Below are positions 16,376 through 24,766 of a stretch of DNA of 64,000 bases, one piece after another. Source of the stretch: an uncultured Clostridia bacterium. Lineage in GTDB: Bacteria > Bacillota > Clostridia > Christensenellales > CAG-314. The stretch lies in contig CAKPYT010000046.1 in the NCBI GenBank assembly GCA_934203075.1, positions 1 to 64,000 on the forward strand, in the 5' to 3' direction. The notes below the pieces were generated by a model. It was not told the origin of the DNA, did no database searches, and worked only from the letters and a program-made list of their open reading frames with translations. The position numbers were made by a program, and so were the translations under genes. The first letter of the stretch is position 1. Each line of letters starts with the position of its first letter.

Positions 16376-17214
16376 AAAACAACCTGATCAACCGCATTGT
16401 AGTGGGGCTGGCGATCGGTATCGTCTTCGCAGCGGTGATTTTGACATCTTATTTCATCGATAAAGTGATTTTTTCGGTGTTTTTGTGCCTTTTGATTGCA
16501 GTAGCGGTGCTGGAGGTCCGGCACGCCTTGGGAGAGCGCATTCCGCGGCAGTTGAATCTGCTGATTTTTGTTTTTGCGCTTTGTTTCGGCCTGCCGTATT
16601 TTGTGTTCGGGTTTGGCGGAATCGTCTTGTTTACGCTTTGCGTGTTCGTTGCGGGCAGTGCCGTTACGGTATTGCACGGGTTTTCCGCAAACGTTTTGCA
16701 GAATTTCGCTTTTTTGCTGGTGTATCCGGCGTTAACCTTGTCGTCGCTGTTTTTTGTAAATAGTCTGCCGTTCGGAATGACCGGCGTATTATTGACCGTA
16801 TTGGTATCCTGCTTTACCGATATGTTTGCGTATTTCGTGGGGTCTGCTTTCGGCAGGCATCTTTTGTGCCCGCAAATCAGCCCGAAAAAGACGGTGGAAG
16901 GCGCCGTCGGCGGGGTAGCCGGCGGTTTGATCGGTGCTGTCGTCACCTTTTTGGCAGTGGAAGTGCTGCAGTGGGTCGGCCCGGGGTTGTCTCTTTCCGT
17001 CGGGGTAAAAATATTCTATTACGTCATCATCGGCATTTTCGGTTCCGTCTGCACGCAAGTGGGGGATCTGACGGCAAGTTTATTAAAACGAAATTGCGGA
17101 ATCAAGGATTATAGCCGCTTGCTCGGAAGTCACGGCGGAGTGATGGATCGTGTCGACGGTTTAATGTTCAACGCCTGTTTCGTAGCTCTTTTATTCAGTT
17201 TTTTTGCCGTTTAG
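16372..17214 (+). CDS. cdsA: Phosphatidate cytidylyltransferase (CDP-diglyceride synthase)
   Basis: Makes CDP-diacylglycerol from phosphatidate and CTP in the membrane. The 280 residues contain many hydrophobic helices and the C-terminal family signature SLLKRNCGIKDYSRLLGSHGGVMDRVDG, which binds metal and nucleotide. The central DMFAYFVGSAFGRH and SPKKTVEGAVGG also match CdsA. ATGA overlap with uppS indicates coupling. A 214-bp gap follows before dxr. Confidence 0.96.
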   Translation: MKNNLINRIVVGLAIGIVFAAVILTSYFIDKVIFSVFLCLLIAVAVLEVRHALGERIPRQLNLLIFVFALCFGLPYFVFGFGGIVLFTLCVFVAGSAVTVLHGFSANVLQNFAFLLVYPALTLSSLFFVNSLPFGMTGVLLTVLVSCFTDMFAYFVGSAFGRHLLCPQISPKKTVEGAVGGVAGGLIGAVVTFLAVEVLQWVGPGLSLSVGVKIFYYVIIGIFGSVCTQVGDLTASLLKRNCGIKDYSRLLGSHGGVMDRVDGLMFNACFVALLFSFFAV

Positions 17215-17428
17215 CGGCGCGCTTCCAAACGGAAACGCTGTAAGAGCGAAACCGTGTGCGGAAGGGCCGGCCCGGAAGTCTTCGCGGACTTCGGCAGAAA
17301 AAGTACGTTTTTCATTGCGGTTTGGCGAAGAGTTCTTCCGCCGCAAGCAAAGGCGTTGTATGTTTCATCGAAAATTTGCGTGCTTTGGTTTTTAGCAGAA
17401 TCGAAGCACTTCTGTTATAGAGGCAAAA

Positions 17429-18550
17429 ATGAAAAGGATCATAGTTTTGGGCAGTACCGGCTCCGTCGGGACGCAAACGCTGCAGGTAATCGCCCGTCAC
17501 CCGCAGGAGTTTCGGGTCGAAGGGCTGGTTTGCTATCGTAATTACGAGGCGTTAAAAAAACAACAGGCACGGTTCCCTTCGGCATGGATGGGGTTGCTCG
17601 GCACTACGGTGAACGGGATCTGCTGCGGCGAAGACGTATTCCGTAAAATTGCAGATGCCGATTTCGATTTACTGGTGGTCGCTACCACCGGCATTTTGTC
17701 TTTGCAGATTGTGGAGGACACGCTGCAAAGGGGCATCGACGTTGCCCTTGCCAATAAAGAGTTGTTAATCACCGCAGGCGAATTGCTGACCGGCCCGCAC
17801 GCGGGGAGGATTCTTCCTGTGGATAGCGAGCATAGCGCCATTTGGCAATGCACGCAGTTCGGCGAAAAACTGGCGGACGTGGAAAAAATCATTCTGACGG
17901 CAAGCGGCGGATCCATGCTCGGCAAAACGCGGGAACAATTGCAGAACGTAACGCCGGAACAGGTGCTGCGGCACCCGAATTGGAGCATGGGCAAAAAAAT
18001 CACGGTGGACAGCGCAACGCTAATGAACAAAGGGTTCGAATTGATGGAAGCACATCATTTGTTCGGCCTCCCGATGAATCGCATTGAAGCAGTGGTGCAT
18101 CCGCAAAGCATCGTGCATGGGCTAATCCGCATGAAAGACGGCGCATTCCTTGCGCAGCTTTCCTCTCCGGATATGAAACTGCCCATTCAACTGGCGTTGA
18201 CCTATCCCAAGCGGTTGCCTTGCGAAGTGCGTCCGCTGGATTTGACGGCACAACCTCTCACCTTTTTCCCGCTGGAGCGCAAGCAATTTCCTTGTTTCGA
18301 TCTGGCACTGCTTGCGGCGGAAAAAGGCGGAATTTATCCTACCGTGCTGAACGCCGCGAACGACGTGGCGGTGCAAGCGTTTCTGGAGGGAAAAATCTCG
18401 TATTTGCAGATTCCGGAAATAATCTCTCACGCAATTCACACATATTCGTCAAGCGCTGAAAATAAATTATCGATACAATGGATTATCGAAACAAATGCCG
18501 ACGTCAAGCGAAGCACGTCGGAATGGCTGAAAAGAGGAATCAATGGTTAG
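17429..18550 (+). CDS. dxr: 1-deoxy-D-xylulose 5-phosphate reductoisomerase
   Basis: Second step of the non-mevalonate isoprenoid pathway, turning DXP into MEP with NADPH. The 373 residues have the N-terminal nucleotide-binding motif LGSTGSVGTQTLQV, ANKELLITAGELL, PVDSEHSAIWQ (metal-binding Asp/Glu), LTASGGSML, and HPNWSMGKKITVDSATLMNKGFE. The gap before it holds no gene; a GAAGTC-TTCGCG-GACTTC hairpin is present, but I see no convincing promoter. Its end overlaps rseP by 8 bases. Confidence 0.97.
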   Translation: MKRIIVLGSTGSVGTQTLQVIARHPQEFRVEGLVCYRNYEALKKQQARFPSAWMGLLGTTVNGICCGEDVFRKIADADFDLLVVATTGILSLQIVEDTLQRGIDVALANKELLITAGELLTGPHAGRILPVDSEHSAIWQCTQFGEKLADVEKIILTASGGSMLGKTREQLQNVTPEQVLRHPNWSMGKKITVDSATLMNKGFELMEAHHLFGLPMNRIEAVVHPQSIVHGLIRMKDGAFLAQLSSPDMKLPIQLALTYPKRLPCEVRPLDLTAQPLTFFPLERKQFPCFDLALLAAEKGGIYPTVLNAANDVAVQAFLEGKISYLQIPEIISHAIHTYSSSAENKLSIQWIIETNADVKRSTSEWLKRGING

Positions 18551-19637
18551 TTTGTTTTTATTCGCAAGCGTAGCGGACGTATTTGCAAAAATCGGATACG
18601 TCCTGATTGCATTATTGATTTTGTTATTCATGGTTACGGTGCACGAGTTTGGGCACTACACGGCAGGGAAATTGCTGAAGTTTAAGATTAACGAGTTCTC
18701 CGTCGGAATGGGGCCCGTCATCTTTTCGCGCGAGAAGGCGGACGGGCAAAAAGTCTCTCTGCGGGCGCTGCCGCTCGGCGGTTTTTGCGCGTTTGAGGGG
18801 GAGGACGAGGAAAATCCGTCTAAGGACGCATTTAACAATCAAGCCCCCTGGAAGAGACTCATCGTTTTGTTCTCCGGCGCTTTTTTCAATTTCGTTTCTG
18901 CCGTTCTCATCGGGATTCTGGCGTTCAGCGTGTTCGGGGCACAGATGCCGGGAATCAAGTCGGTGTATCCGACTTCTCCGAACTATGCCGAAACCGTTAC
19001 CGCAGAAAATCTGCAGGCAGGCGATATTATTTTGGAAGTGGACGGCAAAACGGTGTTTCTCACTACGGATTTGAGCCGTTATTTGTCCAATTCGCAGGAA
19101 ACGCTGCAGTTGAAAGTGTTGCGCAACGGGCAGGAAGTCGTTCTGTCCAACGTGAAAAAGGGGAACTTCACCGTTACGGAGGAGGACGGCACGGAAAAAA
19201 CCTATTATGGGTTGGGTGTCGTTCTGGACTATAATGCACACGTGGATTATACTTTCGGGCAGGCGTTGACGCGCACTCTTCCCTATTGCGTGCACGTAGC
19301 CGGCTACGTGCTGGAAACGCTCGGCGGTATTGTGACCGGTCTGATCGGGCTGGATCAGGTCGGCGGACCGATTACCACCATCGGTATTACCAGCCAGGTA
19401 GTTAGCACGGGAATCGCCAATATTCTGTATCTCATCGTTCTGATTTCCGTAAACCTTGCCGTATTTAACCTGCTGCCCATCCCCGCGTTGGACGGAATGC
19501 GCATGGTGTTTGTTCTCATCGAGTGGATTCGTAAAAAACCGGTCGATCGTAAGGTGGAGGGCATCATCCATACGGTGGGGCTTGTCATTCTGTTGGGATT
19601 TGTGATTTTAGTCGACTTGCTGCAATTGTTCGGTTAA
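18543..19637 (+). CDS. rseP: Site-2 intramembrane metalloprotease RseP
   Basis: A zinc protease that cuts substrates within the membrane, such as anti-sigma factors and signal-peptide remnants. The 364 residues include HEFGH at 34-38 within the first transmembrane helix, a central PDZ region (about 130-215), and the C-terminal membrane block NLLPIPALDGMRM with the third zinc ligand. Four or so hydrophobic helices are seen. The 8-base overlap with dxr is conserved gene packing. A gap of 217 bases follows. Confidence 0.95.
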   Translation: MVSLFLFASVADVFAKIGYVLIALLILLFMVTVHEFGHYTAGKLLKFKINEFSVGMGPVIFSREKADGQKVSLRALPLGGFCAFEGEDEENPSKDAFNNQAPWKRLIVLFSGAFFNFVSAVLIGILAFSVFGAQMPGIKSVYPTSPNYAETVTAENLQAGDIILEVDGKTVFLTTDLSRYLSNSQETLQLKVLRNGQEVVLSNVKKGNFTVTEEDGTEKTYYGLGVVLDYNAHVDYTFGQALTRTLPYCVHVAGYVLETLGGIVTGLIGLDQVGGPITTIGITSQVVSTGIANILYLIVLISVNLAVFNLLPIPALDGMRMVFVLIEWIRKKPVDRKVEGIIHTVGLVILLGFVILVDLLQLFG

Positions 19638-19721
19638 AACCGTTCAAAAGCAGGAAGACTGCCGAAAAACGAGAGGACGATGCGTTAAAAAGGCGCACGT
19701 ATGGTAAAATAAAAGCAACAA

Positions 19722-19742
19722 TTTACAAAAAGATTTTGTAAA
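19722..19742. repeat. Perfect 9-bp inverted repeat between rseP and ispG
   Basis: TTTACAAAA-AGA-TTTTGTAAA, about 12 bases after a TGGTAAAAT -10-like string at 19702-19710. It could be an operator or a weak RNA hairpin. Confidence 0.45.
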
Positions 19743-19854
19743 AGCACGGCAAAGCGGTGTTCTTTGTGTTTCGGACGTTTGTACGACAATCCGGTCGGGA
19801 CATCGGATGCGAAAAACCGTAGGGACGGGGCAGGCAGTGCGGAGAAATAGGGTT

Positions 19855-20880
19855 ATGAAAAAACAAACGCGTAAAGTATGGGTCGGTAACGTCCCGATCG
19901 GAGGGGGAGCCCCCGTTGCGGTTCAATCGATGACGACCACCGACACGGCGGACGTCGATGCAACGGTGCGGCAGATTTTGCAGCTGCAGCATGCCGGCTG
20001 CGATATCGTGCGCGTTGCCGTCCCGAACGAGGCCTGCGCCGCGGCACTGGCAGACATCAAAAAGGAGGTAACCGTTCCGTTGGTGGCGGACGTGCATTTC
20101 CGGTGGGATCTGGCAGAACAAAGCGTAAAAAACGGTGCGGATAAGCTGCGGATCAACCCGGGAAACATGCCTCTCGGAGCACAGACAACTCGCCTTGCGG
20201 CTCTGTGCAGGGAACGGAATCTCCCGGTGAGAATCGGCCTGAACGGAGGTTCTTTCCAAGGCAAGGGCGACGAGGCGGTTCTGCAGGCAATGCGGCGTTA
20301 CGTCGACTATTTTGAAAAATGCGGGTTCGAGCAACTCGTACTTGCGGTCAAGAGCAGCGACGTACTGCAAACGATCCGCTGCAATCGTGCTCTTGCCGCC
20401 GCGTTCGATTATCCTCTGCATGTCGGCCTGACGGAATCCGGCATTGCGGAAAAGGGTATCGTAAAGTCTGCCGTTGCCATCGGCAGCCTGCTTGCGGACG
20501 GCATCGGGGATACGATCCGGGTTTCACTGACGGACGATCCCGTAAAAGAGGTGCAGTGTGCGCACGAGATTCTACGCGCCTGTGGAAGAGAAAAGAACTA
20601 CGCAGAGGTCATCAGTTGTCCCACCTGTGGCAGATGCCATATCGATCTGGTTCCCATGGCTCGCGCCGTAAACGAACACGTCAAGGATGTGCGCATTCCC
20701 TTGCGCATTGCCGTGATGGGGTGTGCCGTCAACGGCCCCGGGGAAGCCAAAAATGCAGATTTAGGCATGGCCGGCGGAGAGGAGAAAGCGGTCTTTTTTC
20801 GTCACGGAAAGGTGTATCGCACCGTGACGGAAAATATTTTACAAGAATTTTTAGGAGAAATCGATCAACTACTGCAATGA
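19855..20880 (+). CDS. ispG: 4-hydroxy-3-methylbut-2-enyl diphosphate synthase (flavodoxin)
   Basis: The 4Fe-4S enzyme that makes HMBPP late in the MEP pathway. From ATG 19855 it has 341 residues. Barrel motifs include VQSMTTTDTADVDATV and VADVHFRWDLA, and the cluster-binding C-terminal part has SCPTCGRCHIDL and MGCAVNGPGEAKNAD. The frame is open to 19807, but ATG 19855 has GGAG about 10 bases upstream and matches the family start. Its TGA overlaps the start of the PolC-like gene. Confidence 0.96.
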   Translation: MKKQTRKVWVGNVPIGGGAPVAVQSMTTTDTADVDATVRQILQLQHAGCDIVRVAVPNEACAAALADIKKEVTVPLVADVHFRWDLAEQSVKNGADKLRINPGNMPLGAQTTRLAALCRERNLPVRIGLNGGSFQGKGDEAVLQAMRRYVDYFEKCGFEQLVLAVKSSDVLQTIRCNRALAAAFDYPLHVGLTESGIAEKGIVKSAVAIGSLLADGIGDTIRVSLTDDPVKEVQCAHEILRACGREKNYAEVISCPTCGRCHIDLVPMARAVNEHVKDVRIPLRIAVMGCAVNGPGEAKNADLGMAGGEEKAVFFRHGKVYRTVTENILQEFLGEIDQLLQ

Positions 20881-22481
20881 TTTTAGAGCACATCAGAGAA
20901 AAAACAGGGGAAGAATGGAATCAACTTCGGTTAAGATCCGCCGTTTTGAACAAATCGGATGCGACGGTTCGGCTAACGTTTTCCCATCCGACGTTATTGA
21001 CGGAGGAGCAGAAAGAAGAACTGACAAGGCTGGCAAAAGAGTGCCTGCCGCAGTCGTTCGCGGTAAAGGCGGAGTTCGTAAAGGATTATATGGACGAAGA
21101 TTTGCTGCTTTCCGCCGTGATGCAAAAGATGAAGGAGGACTTCTTTTCTTACTCCATGCGCCTGTCTCCGGAGGATGTTTCCGTTTCACGCAAAGAAGAC
21201 GGAACGTTTTTGGTGAAGTTCAGCGTGGATCGGGCCTTGGGCGAATTGATGCAGCAGGCAGAGTTGTCGCAAAAATTGCAGGAATACTTTCTTCGCATCA
21301 CCACTTACCCTACGGAAGTGACGTGCGATATCGTGCGGGAGCCTCAGGGGGTTGCCGAAACGCTGCAAAGTATCGAGGCAAAGGGCGAGCGGATTTTAAG
21401 CCGCGAAAGAAGCAAACCGCAGCGCCGCATCGAACTGGAAGGCGTTTCGGAATTGGTCGGTAAAAAAATTACCGAACGCCCGAAATACATTATGGATATT
21501 CACGACGAGGAAGACTTTTGCGTTGTGTGCGGACAAATCGGGAATCAGAACGACCGCGTTACCAAAAGCGGGTATCAACTGTTCTCCTTTACCGTAACGG
21601 ATTTTACGGGCAGCATCAAAGTCGTGATGTTTCCCAAACCGGATGCGTTTCAGAAATTGCGTACGCTGGTGCCGGGGGATACGGTCGTTTTGCAGGGCAA
21701 GGTCACGCTGAACGATTATTCGAAGGAACTGGAGTTTCGCGCGTTTCAGGTCGGGCGGTGTAAACTGAAGGACGAAAGTTTGCTGCATCGGCAGTTGCAT
21801 CCCGTGCCGCAGGAATACAGCGTGGTTCAACCGATGCCTTACGTGCATCGTGCGCAGAAAATGCTGTTCGAAGAAGCGTTCGTCTGCCCGGAACCGCTCC
21901 GCGGGAAGGACTTCGTTGTGTTTGACTTTGAAACGACGGGGTTGAACTATCTGGAACACAGCCCGATCGAGTTGGGGGCCGTAAAAATGCACGACGGAGA
22001 ACTGACGGAGATTTTTTCCACGTTCATCTACCCGAACGATCACTTAAAAACCAGAGATTTGCCCAAAGAAAAACGGGGTCAGTTGCTTTCGGATAAAATT
22101 CGGGAACTGACCGGCATCACGGATGAAATGTTGGAGGATGCCCCCGCATTTCAGGATATCGTCGCCGATTTTTATAAATTCTGCTACGGGACGATTCTTG
22201 TGGGGCACAATGTCAATTTCGATTTTCAGTTTTTGAACTATAACACCAAAAACAGCGGGTATCTGTTCGATATGCCGCTGGTGGATACCATGGACGTGGC
22301 AAAGAAATACTTTGCGCAGCCGGAGTTTCGCGACTCGCAGCCGGCGGGGTACAGCCTGCGTGCCGTTTCCGCCGCATTGGGAATTGAAAACGAAGGGGCG
22401 CACAGGGCCTATTTCGATGCGATCACAACGGCAAAATGCTTCCTGAAAATGCAAAAAAACAGCCAAATCGTGTTGTTTTAA
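20877..22481 (+). CDS. Truncated PolC-type protein: N-terminal region, OB fold and DEDDh exonuclease, no polymerase
   Basis: Occupies the polC position (ispG-polC-rimP) but has 534 residues instead of about 1,400. Residues 1-200 resemble the PolC N-terminal region, about 212-295 the OB fold (VVCGQIGNQ, FTVTDFTGSIKV, VVLQGKVTLNDYSKELEF). About 343-528 form a DEDDh exonuclease with DFETTG (D350, E352), GHNVNFD (H444, D449) and HRAYFD (H509, D514). In canonical PolC the exonuclease interrupts a PHP domain that begins with a His-rich motif after the OB fold. Here a 45-residue linker joins OB to exonuclease, and the protein stops 19 residues after HRAYFD. A clean stop, a promoter and rimP follow, so no polymerase domain is encoded nearby. 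Confidence 0.88.
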   Translation: MILEHIREKTGEEWNQLRLRSAVLNKSDATVRLTFSHPTLLTEEQKEELTRLAKECLPQSFAVKAEFVKDYMDEDLLLSAVMQKMKEDFFSYSMRLSPEDVSVSRKEDGTFLVKFSVDRALGELMQQAELSQKLQEYFLRITTYPTEVTCDIVREPQGVAETLQSIEAKGERILSRERSKPQRRIELEGVSELVGKKITERPKYIMDIHDEEDFCVVCGQIGNQNDRVTKSGYQLFSFTVTDFTGSIKVVMFPKPDAFQKLRTLVPGDTVVLQGKVTLNDYSKELEFRAFQVGRCKLKDESLLHRQLHPVPQEYSVVQPMPYVHRAQKMLFEEAFVCPEPLRGKDFVVFDFETTGLNYLEHSPIELGAVKMHDGELTEIFSTFIYPNDHLKTRDLPKEKRGQLLSDKIRELTGITDEMLEDAPAFQDIVADFYKFCYGTILVGHNVNFDFQFLNYNTKNSGYLFDMPLVDTMDVAKKYFAQPEFRDSQPAGYSLRAVSAALGIENEGAHRAYFDAITTAKCFLKMQKNSQIVLF

Positions 22482-22492
22482 CGAAAAAACAG

Positions 22493-22521
22493 TTGTAAAG
22501 AAAACAGGAATGTGGTATACT
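22493..22521 (+). promoter_or_regulatory. Promoter of the rimP-nusA-infB unit, extended -10
   Basis: TTGTAA (22493-22498), 17 bp and TGTGGTATACT with -10 TATACT at 22516-22521. Confidence 0.82.
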
Positions 22522-22547
22522 GTATTTGCTTGAAAATACTTTACGGT

Positions 22548-22574
22548 ATGAGGGCGGGGTTTTCCCGCTCTCAT
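22548..22574 (+). promoter_or_regulatory. rimP leader hairpin
   Basis: ATGAGGGCGGG / CCCGCTCTCAT, an 11-bp stem with one G.T pair and a GTTTT loop, about 20 nt into the transcript and 18 nt before the rimP start. No T-run follows, so it is a structured leader rather than a simple terminator. Confidence 0.55.
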
Positions 22575-22592
22575 CTTGGTATAGGGGGTAAG

Positions 22593-23060
22593 ATGTCACA
22601 GAAAGTCAGCGAAGCGGTGGCAGAGTTGGTTCGGCCGTTTGCCGAACAATTCGGGTTGGAACTGGTAGAAGTGGAATACGCTAAAAAATACGGCGGAATG
22701 CACCTTACCGTTACGATCGATAAAGAGGGTGGCGTCAGCCTGGAGGATTGTGAACGGCTGCATCGTGCCATTGACGAGCCGCTGGACGAACTGGATCCGA
22801 CGGACGGGGCCTCCTACACGCTGAACGTTTCTTCGCTCGGGATCGACCGCCCGTTAAAGACGGAGCGGGACTTCCGGCGCAATCTGCAGCAGGAGATTAC
22901 CGTAAAACTCTATGCCCCGCAGGAGGGAAAAAAGGTGTGGGAAGGCGTGCTGATTTCTTACGACTTTCCGCAGGCATTTACTCTGAAGTGTTCCAACGGG
23001 CAGGAACGTACGTTTCAAATCAAAGAAACCGCACTGGTCGAACCGCTGATTCGGTTCTAG
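22593..23060 (+). CDS. rimP: Ribosome maturation factor RimP
   Basis: Assists 30S subunit maturation. From ATG 22593 it has 155 residues with LELVEVEYAKKYGGMHLTVTIDKEGG in the N-terminal domain and LNVSSLGIDRPLKTERDF joining to the C-terminal SH3-like domain, both typical. TAGGGGGT lies upstream. It leads the nusA-infB operon and has its own promoter and leader hairpin, which separates it from the PolC-like gene. Confidence 0.96.
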   Translation: MSQKVSEAVAELVRPFAEQFGLELVEVEYAKKYGGMHLTVTIDKEGGVSLEDCERLHRAIDEPLDELDPTDGASYTLNVSSLGIDRPLKTERDFRRNLQQEITVKLYAPQEGKKVWEGVLISYDFPQAFTLKCSNGQERTFQIKETALVEPLIRF

Positions 23061-23105
23061 TGTCGGTACAGTAATAACGGTTATATTTTTGGGAGGCCAA
23101 GAAAC

Positions 23106-24203
23106 ATGATTAATAAAGACTTCTTCCTTGCATTGGAAGATTTGGAAAAGGAAAAGGGCATCGATCCGGAAGTGTTTATCAAAACGCTGGAAAACGCTTT
23201 GGCTTTCGCCTGCAAAAAGAATTTCGGCGAAGCGTATGACGTGGAAGTCAAAATCGATGCGGAAAAATACTCCATCCGCACTTTCTCCTACAAAACGGTA
23301 GTGGAAGAGGTGGAGGATCCGGATAAACAAATTTCGTTGGAAGAAGCACAAAAATTAAAAAAGACCTACCAGGTGGGGGATCGTATCGAAAAAGAGATTT
23401 TCCCGCGCGAGTTTGGCAGAATTGCCGCTCAAACCGCAAAACAGGTAATCATGCAGGCGCTGCGCGAAACGGAGCGCAACAACATGTATAACGAATTTGT
23501 CGACAAAGAAAACGAACTTCTGGTCGGCACGATTCAGCGCGTGAAGGAGGACGGGACCGTCTTTGTAGAAATCGGCAAAAACCAATCCGAAGGGATTCTG
23601 ATGCCGGCAGACCAGATTCCGGGCGAAAAGTACCACGCGGGGGATCGCATTAAAGTATACGTCAAAAAGGTAAAGGACGGCGCAAAGGGGGCTCAGATCG
23701 TGTTGAGCCGTGCAAGTTTCGGTTTTGTAAAGCGCCTGTTCGAAAGCGAAGTGCCGGAAATCCGCGCCGGATTGGTAGTGATTAAAGGGATCGTACGCGA
23801 AGCGGGCTACCGCACAAAAATCGCCGTTGCCTCCTGCGACGATCAGATCGACGCCGTCGGGGCCTGCGTCGGCACGAAAGGGGTGCGCGTCAATGCAATC
23901 GTCAGCGAACTGAACGGTGAAAAAATCGATATCATTCCCTGGAGCGACGATATTCTGGATTATATTGCAAGAGCTCTCAGTCCCGCAAAAGTGCTGATGG
24001 TACAGGCGAACGAGGATACGAAGGAAGCCAAGGTCATCGTTCCGGACGATAAACTGTCTCTTGCTATCGGAAAAGAGGGACAAAACGCCCGGTTGGCAGC
24101 ACGCCTCACGGGCTGGAAAATCGACGTGAAGTCTTACACCGTGGCACAGCAAACCGGCCTGCTGGATCTGGCGGATACGGAAACGGAAGAGACGGAGGCG
24201 TAA
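23106..24203 (+). CDS. nusA: Transcription termination/antitermination factor NusA
   Basis: Binds RNA polymerase and RNA and modulates pausing, termination and antitermination. The 365 residues contain an N-terminal polymerase-binding domain (1-130 or so), an S1 domain (LLVGTIQRVKEDGTVFVEIG...IVLSR, about 137-200), and two KH domains with the signatures DAVGACVGTKGVRVNAIVSEL and LSLAIGKEGQNARLAARLTGWKID. It ends in a short acidic tail. GGGAGG lies upstream. YlxR follows immediately. Confidence 0.98.
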   Translation: MINKDFFLALEDLEKEKGIDPEVFIKTLENALAFACKKNFGEAYDVEVKIDAEKYSIRTFSYKTVVEEVEDPDKQISLEEAQKLKKTYQVGDRIEKEIFPREFGRIAAQTAKQVIMQALRETERNNMYNEFVDKENELLVGTIQRVKEDGTVFVEIGKNQSEGILMPADQIPGEKYHAGDRIKVYVKKVKDGAKGAQIVLSRASFGFVKRLFESEVPEIRAGLVVIKGIVREAGYRTKIAVASCDDQIDAVGACVGTKGVRVNAIVSELNGEKIDIIPWSDDILDYIARALSPAKVLMVQANEDTKEAKVIVPDDKLSLAIGKEGQNARLAARLTGWKIDVKSYTVAQQTGLLDLADTETEETEA

Positions 24204-24467
24204 GTGGAAAAAAAGTATCCGGAACGGATGTGCGCCGTTTGCCGCACGCTGAAACCGAAAAGAGACCTTCTGCGAGTGGTCCGCACGAAAGAGGGCAAGG
24301 TTTTTGTGGATGAAACCGGCAAACAAAACGGGCGCGGCGCGTACGTATGCAAATCCAGAACTTGCATCGAGCGGTGCATCCGCACAAAGTTGTTCCATAA
24401 ACTGTTCGGTTGCGAAGTGGATGCGCAATGGTACGAATCGTTGAAGGAGTATATCGTTGAAGAATAA
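24204..24467 (+). CDS. ylxR: YlxR (DUF448) RNA-binding family protein
   Basis: An 87-residue basic protein of the YlxR family between nusA and the L7Ae-like gene. The motifs ERMCAVCRTLKPKRDLLRVVR and GRGAYVCKSRTCIERC match the family, which binds RNA or acts as a nucleoid-associated regulator in some bacteria. It begins at GTG 24204, directly after the nusA stop, with GGAGG 5 bases upstream. Its end overlaps the next gene by 11 bases. Confidence 0.92.
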   Translation: MEKKYPERMCAVCRTLKPKRDLLRVVRTKEGKVFVDETGKQNGRGAYVCKSRTCIERCIRTKLFHKLFGCEVDAQWYESLKEYIVEE

Positions 24468-24765
24468 CGTAAAAACCTATTTGGGCTTTGCCGTAAAAAA
24501 AGGCAGCGTTATCTACGGGCTGGACGCAATGGAGCGTCAGAACAAGGCCCCTTATGCGGTGCTGCTGTGCCCTACGGCGGCACAGAATACCGCAAAAAAA
24601 ACGGCGGAGTACTGCAAAGCTCGGCACGTGCGTTTGTTGCACTGCGACGAGCCGTTGGCACCCGTTGTGTATAAAACGAATTGTAAAGTGCTTGCCGTAA
24701 CGGATCAGGGGTTGGCACAGGCAATTTTGAAGAATACGGACGACATCACAGAGGCGGAGGTTTAA
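24457..24765 (+). CDS. ylxQ: L7Ae/L30e-type ribosomal protein (YlxQ)
   Basis: A 102-residue kink-turn RNA-binding fold protein. [21 protein letters not shown] at the N-terminus and [15 protein letters not shown] followed by [16 protein letters not shown] fit the L7Ae family. It starts with TTG at 24457, the only start that places AAGGAG (24444-24449) at a proper distance of 7 bases. It overlaps ylxR and is followed by infB after 1 base. Confidence 0.9.
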   Translation: MKNNVKTYLGFAVKKGSVIYGLDAMERQNKAPYAVLLCPTAAQNTAKKTAEYCKARHVRLLHCDEPLAPVVYKTNCKVLAVTDQGLAQAILKNTDDITEAEV

Positions 24766-24766
24766 C

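Noticed and set aside
20319..20876. Extending the PolC-like protein upstream to 20319
   Set aside because: That part overlaps ispG in another frame and gives an Arg-rich translation; ATG 20877 fits the PolC N-terminus and overlaps the ispG stop.
22482..22592. Frameshifted continuation of polC after the stop
   Set aside because: Only 110 bp separate it from rimP. They contain a promoter and hairpin, and no frame shows PHP or polymerase motifs.
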